From Muribaculaceae bacterium (lineage in GTDB: Bacteria > Bacteroidota > Bacteroidia > Bacteroidales > Muribaculaceae), in NCBI GenBank assembly GCA_009775365.1, contig VSPM01000029.1:1-33459 (forward strand): DNA of 33,459 nt, in the 5' to 3' direction. Both the position numbers and the translations under genes were made by a program. Of this stretch, positions 6,897-16,121 are shown piece after piece. The notes under the pieces are model-generated. The model made no database searches. It was not told the DNA's origin and saw only the letters and a list, made by a program, of their open reading frames with translations. Position 1 is the stretch's first letter. Every line of letters begins with the position of its first letter.

Positions 6897-8849
6897 ATGA
6901 AACTAAACAAATTTTTCATGGGTATACTCGGAGCCATGGCACTCTCCGCCTGCTCATCCGAAGAGCCCGTCACCGGTGGCGACACTCCCAACATCGGTGA
7001 AGGTGAGACCCGCTACATGAGCGTCACCATACGTAACGCCAATATGGGAACACGCGCCGACAACGAACCCCCTTTTGAGGCGGGATATGAGGCGGAAAAC
7101 ACAGTCAACTCTCTGCGCTTCTATTTCTTCAAAGAGAATGGCGATCCCGCCCCTGTAAAGTTCAACGGCGACAGCTATTATGATTGCAAAAAAGAAGACA
7201 TCAAGCCGGGCGAGCCAAACCAAGATATGCCCAATGTAGAGAGTATTCTCAATGCTGTCATTGTAATAAACACCAATACCAACGAAGGATCACGCAACGA
7301 CATCAAACAGATGGTGGCCGTGGTAAATTTCGACGGGGTAAAAGAAGCCCTCAGCATTGGCAAGACAAATTCGGAAAAACCTAACAACCTCACCCTTGAT
7401 GAGCTGACCAACATTATCAATGATGAGGCCGCTGCAAGGAAAAACGGATTCCTTATGACCAGCTCTACTTTCTATGACAACGGCAACAGCATTGCCGTGG
7501 AGATAAAGGAAAGCGACATCAAGTCATCAGAGGAGCTTGCCAAGACCTATCCCGTTGACGTATATGTCGAACGTGTGTTAGCAAAAGTACGCGTAACCCA
7601 AGCCTGGGATCCTAAAAAGGTAGATGTTGTGACTGGCGTATCTTTTGACGGCCATAACGATTGCATCGCCGTAGCCCTTAAAGATGCCAACAAAAATCCT
7701 ATCCTTGTAGGCAATACACCCGATTCCCCTCAGGCTTACGTAATTTTCCGCAACTGGGATCTCTGGTGGACTACCGACAAATCAAATCTTTTCAAAAAAG
7801 TTGACGACTGGGACGCTGTACTCGGATGGAGCTGGAACGACCCCAATTTCAAACGCTCTTACTGGGCTGAGAATCCCGATGGAGTAAAACTTGCAAAACA
7901 TCCCCACAGCTATCCCTCTCGCAAAATAGGAAAGGGCACAGATAAAGATTATGCAGACTACACTGCATACTGTCTGGAAAATGCCGCCGACAACGGCAAC
8001 GGTGGACTCAAAAAATGGTACGACCCCGCAAATGCAACCACAAACCGCACCTTGGCTTATCTCGCAGCCACTATCGTGACTCTTGATGCCTCAAAAACAA
8101 AAGCCACACCGGTTGACCTTGCTGAATGGGCCGGATATAAATACACAAAGGAATCTGTACTCACTGCAATGTTCGAACCCAACGTGAACGAGTTCTATTT
8201 CCTCTATACCGACGAAAGCAAGAATCCTCCTGAGGTAGACGAAAACGGGAATATCATTGAAAGCGGCTCTACATCTTATACATACATCCCGGTCAAAGTC
8301 AGCGATCTCGAGCTTGTATCCGCAATGAACGCCGGAATGGCAACCGATGACAAAGAGGACTCTCCACGATACCAAAGTTTCGTGAACCTTATCTCCGAGA
8401 AAAAGGGCCTGTGGAACGACAAGACCACTGAAGATAATCGCACTCTCCCCGTAGTGAAGAAACTTTACAAAAAGATTTCCGACGGCCATTTCAAAGAGGT
8501 ATCAGTGGATGAAGTCAACTCTCAGCTTGAGTCGGTAGGCGGAGCCAAAGTATGGGACGGCGGCAACACATACTATTACCAAGAGCTTAAGCACCTCGGC
8601 AAAACCGGTGTAGACCCGGAGAATAAGCCTTTCGGTTATGGCGTGGTACGTAACCACATTTACGAGGTAGAACTCCAATCCGTAACAGGACTTGGCACCC
8701 CCGTACTCAATTACAAGGATGAGAACGGAGAGGATGTTTGGGAAGACATAACTCCCCAAAAGCCGACTCCCGACTCATACTTCCTTGGCGCACGCCTCAA
8801 TATCCTTTCTTGGCGTGTTGTAAACAACGGCACAAGCCTCGACTGGTAA
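6897..8849 (+). CDS. mfa1-like: Mfa1-type major fimbrial subunit (type V pilin lipoprotein)
   Basis: A 650-residue lipoprotein: signal peptide with lipobox LSAC (Cys19), then an N-terminal strand followed by GTRADN (Arg53|Ala54), the arginine-protease site whose cleavage activates type V pilins for strand exchange. The C-terminus carries the conserved LSWRVVNNG strand. Family members reach the outer membrane via Lol, are cleaved, and polymerise into the shaft. At 650 residues it is longer than P. gingivalis Mfa1. The leader before the ATG is A-rich, typical of well-expressed genes in this phylum. From about 7.1 to 8.8 kb the base composition is visibly more AT-rich than the flanking genes, suggesting antigenic exchange of the pilin body. 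A strong terminator hairpin follows, separating it from downstream subunits. Confidence 0.85.
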   Translation: MKLNKFFMGILGAMALSACSSEEPVTGGDTPNIGEGETRYMSVTIRNANMGTRADNEPPFEAGYEAENTVNSLRFYFFKENGDPAPVKFNGDSYYDCKKEDIKPGEPNQDMPNVESILNAVIVINTNTNEGSRNDIKQMVAVVNFDGVKEALSIGKTNSEKPNNLTLDELTNIINDEAAARKNGFLMTSSTFYDNGNSIAVEIKESDIKSSEELAKTYPVDVYVERVLAKVRVTQAWDPKKVDVVTGVSFDGHNDCIAVALKDANKNPILVGNTPDSPQAYVIFRNWDLWWTTDKSNLFKKVDDWDAVLGWSWNDPNFKRSYWAENPDGVKLAKHPHSYPSRKIGKGTDKDYADYTAYCLENAADNGNGGLKKWYDPANATTNRTLAYLAATIVTLDASKTKATPVDLAEWAGYKYTKESVLTAMFEPNVNEFYFLYTDESKNPPEVDENGNIIESGSTSYTYIPVKVSDLELVSAMNAGMATDDKEDSPRYQSFVNLISEKKGLWNDKTTEDNRTLPVVKKLYKKISDGHFKEVSVDEVNSQLESVGGAKVWDGGNTYYYQELKHLGKTGVDPENKPFGYGVVRNHIYEVELQSVTGLGTPVLNYKDENGEDVWEDITPQKPTPDSYFLGARLNILSWRVVNNGTSLDW

Positions 8850-8922
8850 GCCCTCGGTCTGACGACCATATCTGTGGCCGGCGGCAACAACCGCTTCGGC
8901 GATACAAATAAAACCACAACAG

Positions 8923-8963
8923 CCTGCGGGGCACACCCCGTGTCCCGCAGGTTTCTTCTCTTT
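8923..8963 (+). terminator. Intrinsic terminator/attenuator after the major pilin
   Basis: A 12-bp stem (CCTGCGGGGCAC / GTGTCCCGCAGG, one G-U pair) with loop ACCCC at 8923-8951, followed by TTTCTTCTCTTT. It lies 73 bases after the pilin stop, inside the operon. Partial termination here would make much more shaft subunit than anchor or tip. The 280-base gap up to 9133 contains no good internal promoter that I can see. Confidence 0.75.
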
Positions 8964-9132
8964 CCCCTCCATAAACTGAAAAATCTCTATCCTCGACTGC
9001 ATAAACACTCCGGAGTTTCGGCCGGAGGATTCTAAACCGGGTCCGGGCCAGCACATGGGCCGAGCCTACCCTATCTTGAAAACAATTTGCGGCCCTCAGA
9101 AGCCGCGTCAACATATAGCAACTTTATCAACA

Positions 9133-10206
9133 ATGAAAATATTCTCTCGCATATCACGCATCCTGACGGCGGCGGTGGCTCTCGCGGCCTCTGTAATGTC
9201 GCTCTCATCCTGCGGAAACGCCCTATTCGACGATGAGGGCGACTGCGACGTGGTATACCGCCTGCGGTTCCGCTATGACATGAACATGAAATTTGCCGAC
9301 GCTTTCCACCATGAGGTGAAATCTGTGAGCCTATATGCTTTCGACTCTGACGGAAAACTCGTATGGCAGACCACCGACAGCGGCCAACACCTCGCGCAGG
9401 AGGGCTATTCAATAACCCTCCCTCTCCCGGCGGGGCAATACTCCCTTATGGCATGGTGCGGACTCGACAACGGCGAGTCGTTCACTGTCCCCTCAATCTC
9501 TGACGGCGACACCCGCGACGCCCTGCACTGCCGTCTCAACAGGGAGCAGGACGCAACCGACGGGGCAGTGTCGAAAAACGACCTGCACGCCCTCTTCCAC
9601 GGCACCCTCGACGTTGACCTGCCCGTCAATGAGGATGGCGGCGAATACACATTCACCATGCCCCTCACAAAAGACACCAACGTGTTCCGGATCGTGCTCC
9701 AGCACCTTTCCGGAAAGGACATCAACGCCGATGACTTCACGTTCAAAATCGAGGACGAGAACGGATGGCTGAATCACGACAACTCCCTGCGCGACGACGA
9801 GCGCATCACCTATCACGCATGGAGCAAATATTCAGGCACAGCCGGCGTCGACACCCAAAACACCGACAACACCGACCCGGCCACAAAAGCAATAACCGAT
9901 GTGAAAGTGGCCGTGGCCGAGCTAACCACAAGCCGCCTCACCATGCGCGACTGGACTGCGAAAGCGAAGCCGGTGCTCATAATCCGCAAGGCCGCCGACG
10001 GCGAGCTTGTGGCCCGCATACCGGTCATTGACTACGCACTCCTCGTGAAAGGCAACTACAACCGGGCCATGAGCGACCAGGAATATCTTGACCGCCAGGA
10101 CGAATACAACATGACTTTCTTCCTCGACGACAACCTGCACTGGCTCGCCACAACGGTCATAATCAACTCCTGGCGCGTGGTGCTCAACCCCACCGACCTC
10201 GAATAA
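9133..10206 (+). CDS. FimB/Mfa2-type fimbrial anchor lipoprotein
   Basis: A 357-residue lipoprotein with lipobox LSSC (Cys27). Mature features match the FimB/Mfa2 family: YRLRFRYDMNMK near the N-terminus, a VSLYAFDSDGKLV strand, GQYSLMAWCG, and a C-terminal NSWRVVLNP strand. These proteins cap the base of the pilus, anchor it in the outer membrane and limit its length. Consistent with that, it lacks the Thr-Arg-Ala processing motif found in the three other lipoproteins of the operon. The frame is open further upstream, but the ATG at 9133 is the start that places a proper signal peptide. Confidence 0.85.
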   Translation: MKIFSRISRILTAAVALAASVMSLSSCGNALFDDEGDCDVVYRLRFRYDMNMKFADAFHHEVKSVSLYAFDSDGKLVWQTTDSGQHLAQEGYSITLPLPAGQYSLMAWCGLDNGESFTVPSISDGDTRDALHCRLNREQDATDGAVSKNDLHALFHGTLDVDLPVNEDGGEYTFTMPLTKDTNVFRIVLQHLSGKDINADDFTFKIEDENGWLNHDNSLRDDERITYHAWSKYSGTAGVDTQNTDNTDPATKAITDVKVAVAELTTSRLTMRDWTAKAKPVLIIRKAADGELVARIPVIDYALLVKGNYNRAMSDQEYLDRQDEYNMTFFLDDNLHWLATTVIINSWRVVLNPTDLE

Positions 10207-10243
10207 CGGCTAATGACTAACGGATAGCAGGCATTTTTCATTT

Positions 10244-12370
10244 ATGACAATGATTTCAAGACACCATATAATTCTGTCGCTGCTCGCCTTTGCGTCGCTG
10301 GCCGGGATAGCCTCCTCGTGCACGAAGGAGTCATTCTCCGACCTTGCGCAAGAAGATACGCCCCCGAGCCCCACCATGGGGATCACAATATCTCTTGCCG
10401 GGTCCACAAGAGCCGGAGACGGCGACCCGGGCAAGGAATTCGAGCCGGGCACGGGCTACGAGAACTATCTCGACATCAAACGCGACAACTACCGTATATA
10501 TTTCTTCGACTCCGAAGGAAAATATATCGACACTTTCCACCCTTTATCGTGCCCCACGGAGACCGGCTCCGAAGAGGTCAACGGGGTGCAGACCGTTTAT
10601 TATTACCGCTTTCTCGGCAAAGCTCCGTCTGATCTTCCAACAAGGTTCAAGGTCGTGACAATATTCAACTGGCCGATGGGGTATCTCGCGGAGTCAGACA
10701 CCGCACAGGTTGACAACAACTACAAACTTAAGAAAGGCGAAACCACCATCTATCAGCTGTGCAATCACAATCTTTCCATATTCCAGAGCATATCGCCGGA
10801 TGAGGGGGAACCGTGGCTCGACCCTGAAAACGACAGGATGATTCCTTTCTATGGCGTGAGGGAATATGACCTTGCGGACTATGTCAATGCCTCCGACATA
10901 GAGACCGGGCCCGATGGCAATCCTCAGATAAAGGGGGACATTTATATCGACCTCAGCAAAGACAATGGCAGCAGCCCGACCCACCTCCCGCTTCTGAGGG
11001 CTATGGCAAAAGTGGAGGTGATCCTTGACAATCCTCTCGCCTCGTTCGACAAAGTGGAAATCAGCAGAGTGAACTCCACCGGCTACTGCGCGCCCGAAAA
11101 TGCCATGAAGCATTCGGACTATGACCACGGCTATGTGTGGGACTCCGACTTCATGCGCAAACTGCATCTGCCCGGCGACGGCAACGATGACCCGGAATAT
11201 TCATTTCCGCTATCCATGACAAAAGTCTCCGGAGGATTTGACAAGGAAAAATATGTGCCGGAAAAATGGGTGGCCTACATCCCGGAATACATGAATATAG
11301 GCGTGGGCGAAAACTTCTGCTCCATCAAAGTGACCCTCGCCAATCCGGACTCCATTAGTTTCCGCAACCCTGATGAAGCCCCGAAAGGTGAGGATGACAA
11401 GCGGCCTGTGTGGAATCCGGAGAAACAGACAAACACAATCTACTTTGCCACCAACGGCACAAAAGTGTCAAACGACAAAGATGTTCAGGCTTCGGCTGCT
11501 ACACCGGGGCGTTACAACATAGAGCGCAACAACATCTACCGCTTCATCATAACCGGCATGAACGCCAAGCTCTCCTGCGAGCTCGACGTGCAGCCATACG
11601 CCGACTGCCCTCTGACTGTCGACTTCGGCCTCATGCGCGACGAAAGCGGCGACCTCATGGTCCTCCCCGACTCGTATGGGAACCTCCCGGGCTATTTCGA
11701 AGCATACATGGCGGGAAAAGAATGGCCGAAAGACGCCTCAGGCAACCGGCTGATTCCGCACAACGACGATGACAATAACGACTATTTCGCCATACGGCTC
11801 ACCTCCAGCGGCGAAATCAGAGACGCCGAAGTCTGGCTGAAGGATAAAGACGGATGCCAGATTCTCTCAAACTTCGGTGTGGCCGACGGTAACGACGGAT
11901 GCAGCGCCAGAATGGTAAGGGACTACTCCACTCTCACTGTCACCGAATACTACAAAGAAAAGGACGGCGACCAGCGCCTGCAGCATAACGACGACCATTC
12001 TTCCGTGGTGCTTAACCATGAGAAGGAGATGCTGTTCAAGACCAAGCCATTCGACGGATCTCCCGACAACCCGCTTGAGGTGAAGAATTATCTCGTGGAA
12101 TCATGGGACAAGGAGTCAGGAAAATTCTGGTATGTTTTCGCGAAATCAGGCCCGTTCGTGGCCACCGAAGAGAACATCCGTGAAGCGCTCGGCAACGCAA
12201 AACCCGCCATGGAATTCAAGAAGGAGCACGAACTGCTGATAGGGAAGACTGTGACCTACTCGGTGCTTCATGAGGGGCAAAAGTCAGGCAAAGACACCGG
12301 CAACAGGGCCGTGCTTTTCGACGAATACAAGAAGGAGGAAACCTCCGCTACAGATGAAGATACTGAATAA
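10244..12370 (+). CDS. Accessory fimbrial subunit (Mfa1-like lipoprotein)
   Basis: A 708-residue lipoprotein with lipobox ASSC (Cys26) and a STRAG motif (Arg56|Ala57) matching type V pilin processing. The N-terminal domain resembles that of other Bacteroidales fimbrillins (DNYRIYFFDSEGKYIDTF, LRAMAKVEVIL), while the C-terminal third (from about residue 490) is a separate domain with NPLEVKNYLVE and FWYVFAKSGP. It does not end in the WRVV strand of the shaft pilin, which suggests a position near the tip rather than within the shaft. Two ATGs (10244, 10250) are possible; both keep the signal peptide. It lies 37 bases after the anchor gene and 34 before the adhesin. Confidence 0.7.
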   Translation: MTMISRHHIILSLLAFASLAGIASSCTKESFSDLAQEDTPPSPTMGITISLAGSTRAGDGDPGKEFEPGTGYENYLDIKRDNYRIYFFDSEGKYIDTFHPLSCPTETGSEEVNGVQTVYYYRFLGKAPSDLPTRFKVVTIFNWPMGYLAESDTAQVDNNYKLKKGETTIYQLCNHNLSIFQSISPDEGEPWLDPENDRMIPFYGVREYDLADYVNASDIETGPDGNPQIKGDIYIDLSKDNGSSPTHLPLLRAMAKVEVILDNPLASFDKVEISRVNSTGYCAPENAMKHSDYDHGYVWDSDFMRKLHLPGDGNDDPEYSFPLSMTKVSGGFDKEKYVPEKWVAYIPEYMNIGVGENFCSIKVTLANPDSISFRNPDEAPKGEDDKRPVWNPEKQTNTIYFATNGTKVSNDKDVQASAATPGRYNIERNNIYRFIITGMNAKLSCELDVQPYADCPLTVDFGLMRDESGDLMVLPDSYGNLPGYFEAYMAGKEWPKDASGNRLIPHNDDDNNDYFAIRLTSSGEIRDAEVWLKDKDGCQILSNFGVADGNDGCSARMVRDYSTLTVTEYYKEKDGDQRLQHNDDHSSVVLNHEKEMLFKTKPFDGSPDNPLEVKNYLVESWDKESGKFWYVFAKSGPFVATEENIREALGNAKPAMEFKKEHELLIGKTVTYSVLHEGQKSGKDTGNRAVLFDEYKKEETSATDEDTE

Positions 12371-12404
12371 TAATCAACAAGACCAAGCCAAACAATAACC
12401 GCAT

Positions 12405-15400
12405 ATGACCAGGACTTTATATCTGCTTTACTCGACACTGATTTGTTGCGCGGCCATGTTGCTGAACGCCTGTGTCGATGACGGTCTCGGATTCAAAAAC
12501 GGCCCGACAGACGGAGTGGCCGACATCACTCTCGACCTGTCGTTCTCACCATTCGCCGAGGGAAACCTGACACGCGCCGACATCAGCGACGGCAACGGAA
12601 GGATGCTGAACACAATCAAAGACCTATGCATCCTGGTCTACGACTCCAAAGGAAACCTCATCGAAGATAAAGACAACCCTTATCCCCGTAAGGTGGACCT
12701 CGTGCAGCATCCCGTAAAAGATGAGAAGAGGACCGACCAGGACGCAAGCAACGGAAAGACCGCCGAGTCAAGCACAAAGTCGGTGAAGGGGATATCGCTG
12801 AGACTCCCTTTCGGACAATACTTTATCGTGGGGGTGGCAAACCTGACGGGTGGCACTCTCGAAAGGCTCAAGGAATCCGACGAACACAAAACCCTGTCGG
12901 GGCTGCGCCGCATGAAGATGAGCTGGAACAATTCCAACCTCGCCGACAACTGCGAGATGATGGGCTATTTCTCCGACACGGAGGTGACGGCCTCCAACAG
13001 TGTGCCCGCCGCCGACAGGGCATTCGCGTCTGTGGCGGTGAACAGGGCCGGAATGAAACTTCATTCCTGGCTGCGGCGCTGCGCATCGAAAATCACAATC
13101 GACTTCGACGGCAGCAACCTGCGCGAAAATGTGACCGTCTACATCAAGGAGGCCCGTATATACGACATCCCCTATGACTGCACCCTCGGTTTCGGGCAAC
13201 CTGTGACCACCGACGAGAGCGAGAAGGCATACAACCACCGCGTCTCGAAAGATGACAAGACTCCCGACGGATTTTTCCATGAGTCGCCACAGGTGATATC
13301 TTACGCTGTCAATACCGACGGGGCTTCCGCCGGGGAATACTGGAAAAACTGGCCGGCAATCACAAAAGGCACCCCGGTCATCAAAGACAACAACAGCCTC
13401 GAAGATTATCCGACGGCAAAACCGATAAACTTTCACGCCGAGACCGCCGACGCCCTCTATTTCTACGAGAATATGCAGGACAATCCGGAAGGGAAGACCA
13501 AAATACCTGTCCCTGACCTTTCTGCCGGCGGAGTGGCCGGAAAAGACGAGAAAAAGGACGGTATCAAATATGGCACATATATTGAAGTGACAGGCTATTA
13601 TCACTCCAACGCCGACGGCAATCCCGCTCACGGCGAGATAAAATACCGTTTCATGCTCGGCAAAAATGTCACCGACAACTTTGAGGCCGAGAGGAACTAT
13701 CACTACAAGCTCACACTCTGCCCCAGGGGGAACGGCAATGACGCCGACTGGCATATAGAATTTAACGAGCCTAAGGGCTTTCATGTGCCAAACCCGTGGT
13801 ATGTCTCATACCTCTACTACCACGACGCCTCTCTCCCGTTCAAGTATATCCCTGAGGATGGCTGGGAAATAGTCGGCCTGGAGGGGGAAATAGTCACCAA
13901 TCCTTGGTATCCTACTGATTGTCCGTTCGATGAACTCATAGACACCGGAAGACCGATAACCCCGACAACACCCTCAGGTGACGAGGCGGACCCATACAGC
14001 AATACGGCCAATCAGGGAAATTATAACGGTTTCCTTTCTCTGCGCGCTCCCGACAATGTGGTCATCACCTCAAACATGGCGTCGGGAAAAGGATGGCCCG
14101 GCTACAACAAGGGAGGGAACACAATAAACGAGGCTTACTACAACGGCACAGCACCGTCAACGTCAAAGATAAACCGAGGGCACAGGATATATCTGAAAGA
14201 CGGCAAGGAGTATGAATATAACGACTATGCCTCCGGCAGCGACGAGGACGCCCTCAAGGAGCGCGACAAATTTACTTGGCAGAAAGATGGCAACGCCATG
14301 TCGTTCAGCATTCCGCTCTTCACCCGCTCAAAGGTGCTGGTGAAAGAGACCGGATATTCCGGCAACAACCCTTTCGTGGGCTATCAGCGTATAGCCCGCG
14401 TCAAACTGACTGTGACCCTGAAGAACAAAAAAGACGGCACCACCAAGACCGACTCCGACCTTGTGAACGCTGTGCAGGTGAGACGTGTGGTAAACCCCAA
14501 AGGGGTATACCGTAAGTCACGCAACCATGAGCCGTTTCATGTCACAATGATGTGGCTCGACGGTGATGACAGCGACGTATTTTCCCCGGTCACATCTCAC
14601 GGGCCATGGAAGGCTGAGATTATCGGCGACAATAATTTCATCACTCTTGACGGACGTCAGACTGTATCCGGGTCAACAGACACTCCTGTAGACTTCACAA
14701 TCCGGTTCAACCGCATGAACAATGACAACAAGGTACGCAACGCCGTGGTGAGAATTAAGTATCACAACTACACCTGCACCCACCTGATCTTCGTCCGCCA
14801 GGGATATGACCCCCAGGAGCTGATGCCATCAGCCGATTGCATGGACTTCACGACCAGAAAAGGCGACAGCGGAGAATTTAACGGCGGGGCCACCCCTGTA
14901 GCATGGCGCACCTTCAACATGATAAGCGAAAACCTTGAGGCCACGGACCCTCGCGACGAGGGCTCCCTGTTTAAATTCAGAAACTCCGCACAAGCCATCG
15001 ACGCTGTGAACAACATCTACAAGGATGACGCGGGAAACGAGCTATACCACAATCTCAGCCAGAATGAATTCAAAAACAACACCGGCCCATTTCTGCTGGT
15101 GGACGACAACGGGAACCTCTCGACAACGCGAACCGGATGGACAGAAATGACGACCGGTTCGGCATTCAAAGGCAAGATGGCAAAAACAGCCACCATGCGT
15201 CATTTCGAACAGCTATATCTGAGCCGCAACGTTAACTTCGGTTACGGGGTCTTATATGCCGACGGCGCCACGGAGACACAGAAAGAGGTCAGCATGGCCT
15301 ACGGCTACTACAGGCGCGACAATTATCCCGGCGGTGGAAGCCCGAAAGGGATGCGAGGAATGTTCGCGTATTATTGGGACGGCAAATCTGTGGGAGGAAG

Positions 15401-15812
15401 CTCCTACAACGGCAGAAACATATTCTTCCCCATAGGGCGCGCCGGCTACGGACACCGCAAAGACAAGAAGGAGGGAGCCACCGGCACTGAACCGGGCAAC
15501 GGTATCCTCCGCTATTCCTGCAACCGTGGAGCGCCGAGAGTAGACATATTCACAAACGATGCGCCCTTATTTGTGTCAATCTACCGCCGTCCGGGGGCAA
15601 TCTACTGGGCAAAGGATAAGATTAAATATCACGAATTCCTTATGTATGACCGAAAATTGCTCACCGATGATTCCGGCGACGCGTTCGGACTTGACATCAA
15701 CTATTTCTCCTTCGACGTGAACGCCATCCTGACCACCAACGTGGGCTTCAAGGCAAACGAGGATGAAACAGGAAAAGTAGGCGACGCCTGCTTCGTGCGC
15801 TGCGTAGACTAA
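12405..15812 (+). CDS. Large fimbrial tip adhesin candidate
   Basis: A 1135-residue lipoprotein with lipobox LNAC (Cys23) and NLTRAD (Arg57|Ala58), the pilin activation motif, so it is likely incorporated into the pilus. The first about 460 residues follow the fimbrillin pattern (DLCILVYDSKGN, RLPFGQYFIVGVANL). A middle region ends in a BACON-like beta-sandwich strand (THLIFVRQGYDP, about residue 800). The last 300 residues form a distinct domain with aromatic/glycine-rich blocks (MAYGYYRRDNYPGGG, GRNIFFPIGRAGYG, SCNRGAPRVDIF) reminiscent of FISUMP-like domains and of DUF4906-type tip proteins, and it closes with a CFVRC Cys pair. As the last and largest gene it is the best candidate for ligand binding. 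The ligand cannot be read from sequence. Confidence 0.7.
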   Translation: MTRTLYLLYSTLICCAAMLLNACVDDGLGFKNGPTDGVADITLDLSFSPFAEGNLTRADISDGNGRMLNTIKDLCILVYDSKGNLIEDKDNPYPRKVDLVQHPVKDEKRTDQDASNGKTAESSTKSVKGISLRLPFGQYFIVGVANLTGGTLERLKESDEHKTLSGLRRMKMSWNNSNLADNCEMMGYFSDTEVTASNSVPAADRAFASVAVNRAGMKLHSWLRRCASKITIDFDGSNLRENVTVYIKEARIYDIPYDCTLGFGQPVTTDESEKAYNHRVSKDDKTPDGFFHESPQVISYAVNTDGASAGEYWKNWPAITKGTPVIKDNNSLEDYPTAKPINFHAETADALYFYENMQDNPEGKTKIPVPDLSAGGVAGKDEKKDGIKYGTYIEVTGYYHSNADGNPAHGEIKYRFMLGKNVTDNFEAERNYHYKLTLCPRGNGNDADWHIEFNEPKGFHVPNPWYVSYLYYHDASLPFKYIPEDGWEIVGLEGEIVTNPWYPTDCPFDELIDTGRPITPTTPSGDEADPYSNTANQGNYNGFLSLRAPDNVVITSNMASGKGWPGYNKGGNTINEAYYNGTAPSTSKINRGHRIYLKDGKEYEYNDYASGSDEDALKERDKFTWQKDGNAMSFSIPLFTRSKVLVKETGYSGNNPFVGYQRIARVKLTVTLKNKKDGTTKTDSDLVNAVQVRRVVNPKGVYRKSRNHEPFHVTMMWLDGDDSDVFSPVTSHGPWKAEIIGDNNFITLDGRQTVSGSTDTPVDFTIRFNRMNNDNKVRNAVVRIKYHNYTCTHLIFVRQGYDPQELMPSADCMDFTTRKGDSGEFNGGATPVAWRTFNMISENLEATDPRDEGSLFKFRNSAQAIDAVNNIYKDDAGNELYHNLSQNEFKNNTGPFLLVDDNGNLSTTRTGWTEMTTGSAFKGKMAKTATMRHFEQLYLSRNVNFGYGVLYADGATETQKEVSMAYGYYRRDNYPGGGSPKGMRGMFAYYWDGKSVGGSSYNGRNIFFPIGRAGYGHRKDKKEGATGTEPGNGILRYSCNRGAPRVDIFTNDAPLFVSIYRRPGAIYWAKDKIKYHEFLMYDRKLLTDDSGDAFGLDINYFSFDVNAILTTNVGFKANEDETGKVGDACFVRCVD

Positions 15813-15825
15813 TAGTCTGCGCAGC
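15799..15825 (+). terminator. Hairpin overlapping the stop of the pilus operon
   Basis: A 12-bp inverted repeat (GCTGCGTAGACT / AGTCTGCGCAGC, loop AAT) that contains the TAA stop of the adhesin gene. No U-tract follows directly, so it may protect the 3' end or act with T-runs near 15885-15905 rather than as a classical terminator. Confidence 0.5.
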
Positions 15826-16000
15826 CACGGAAGCGCCGGCCGGCCACAAAATAATGTCTGGATTCATAATTTTATCAAAGAAAACTTTTTTTATCAATTT
15901 TTTTTGCAAGATGGTTTCAATTTTTCCTATTATTTCTGTTAAATAACACTAAATACTGAAATTTTTCTGCAATCAAATCATAAATGTAAAATAAAATGAT

Positions 16001-16008
16001 TAATTTTG
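16001..16008 (+). promoter_or_regulatory. -7 box of pckA
   Basis: TAATTTTG, an exact TAnnTTTG match, 113 bases before the start codon, in an A/T-rich stretch. A TTTG/TTG -33 at the right distance is not evident, so activator help is possible. Confidence 0.5.
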
Positions 16009-16053
16009 CAGCGGATAATAAAGCTCAGTTTGTTCTACAGGTGCTGAGATTGT

Positions 16054-16083
16054 TGCCGCAGGGTGCGGCACGGCCTATTTTTT
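16054..16083 (+). promoter_or_regulatory. Hairpin with U-tract in the pckA leader (attenuator candidate)
   Basis: TGCCGC-AGGGT-GCGGCA (16054-16070) followed within 7 bases by a run of six T (16078-16083), a terminator-like layout upstream of the pckA ATG. A second, weaker pairing (CTCAG 16024-16028 with CTGAG 16043-16047) lies just before it. This could let the leader control read-through. Confidence 0.45.
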
Positions 16084-16121
16084 ACGACATTTTTCAAAAC
16101 TCTTAATCATATAATCCAATT

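Larger units (their letters stand above)
15826..16121. other. Gap between pilus operon and pckA
   Basis: AT-rich spacer of about 300 bases with long T-runs (15885-15905). The pckA promoter and leader occupy the right third. No reading frame or RNA gene was recognised here. Confidence 0.6.

Noticed and set aside
5615..6994. Minus-strand open frame of 459 codons opposite the DUF3868 gene
   Set aside because: A complement artefact of a GC-skewed coding sequence; Val/Gly/Glu-rich, no motif, and it crosses the intergenic gap and the pilin start.
8964..9132. Internal promoter for the anchor gene
   Set aside because: The closest strings (around CTATCTTG and ACAATTTG) miss TAnnTTTG positions and lack a -33 at the right distance.
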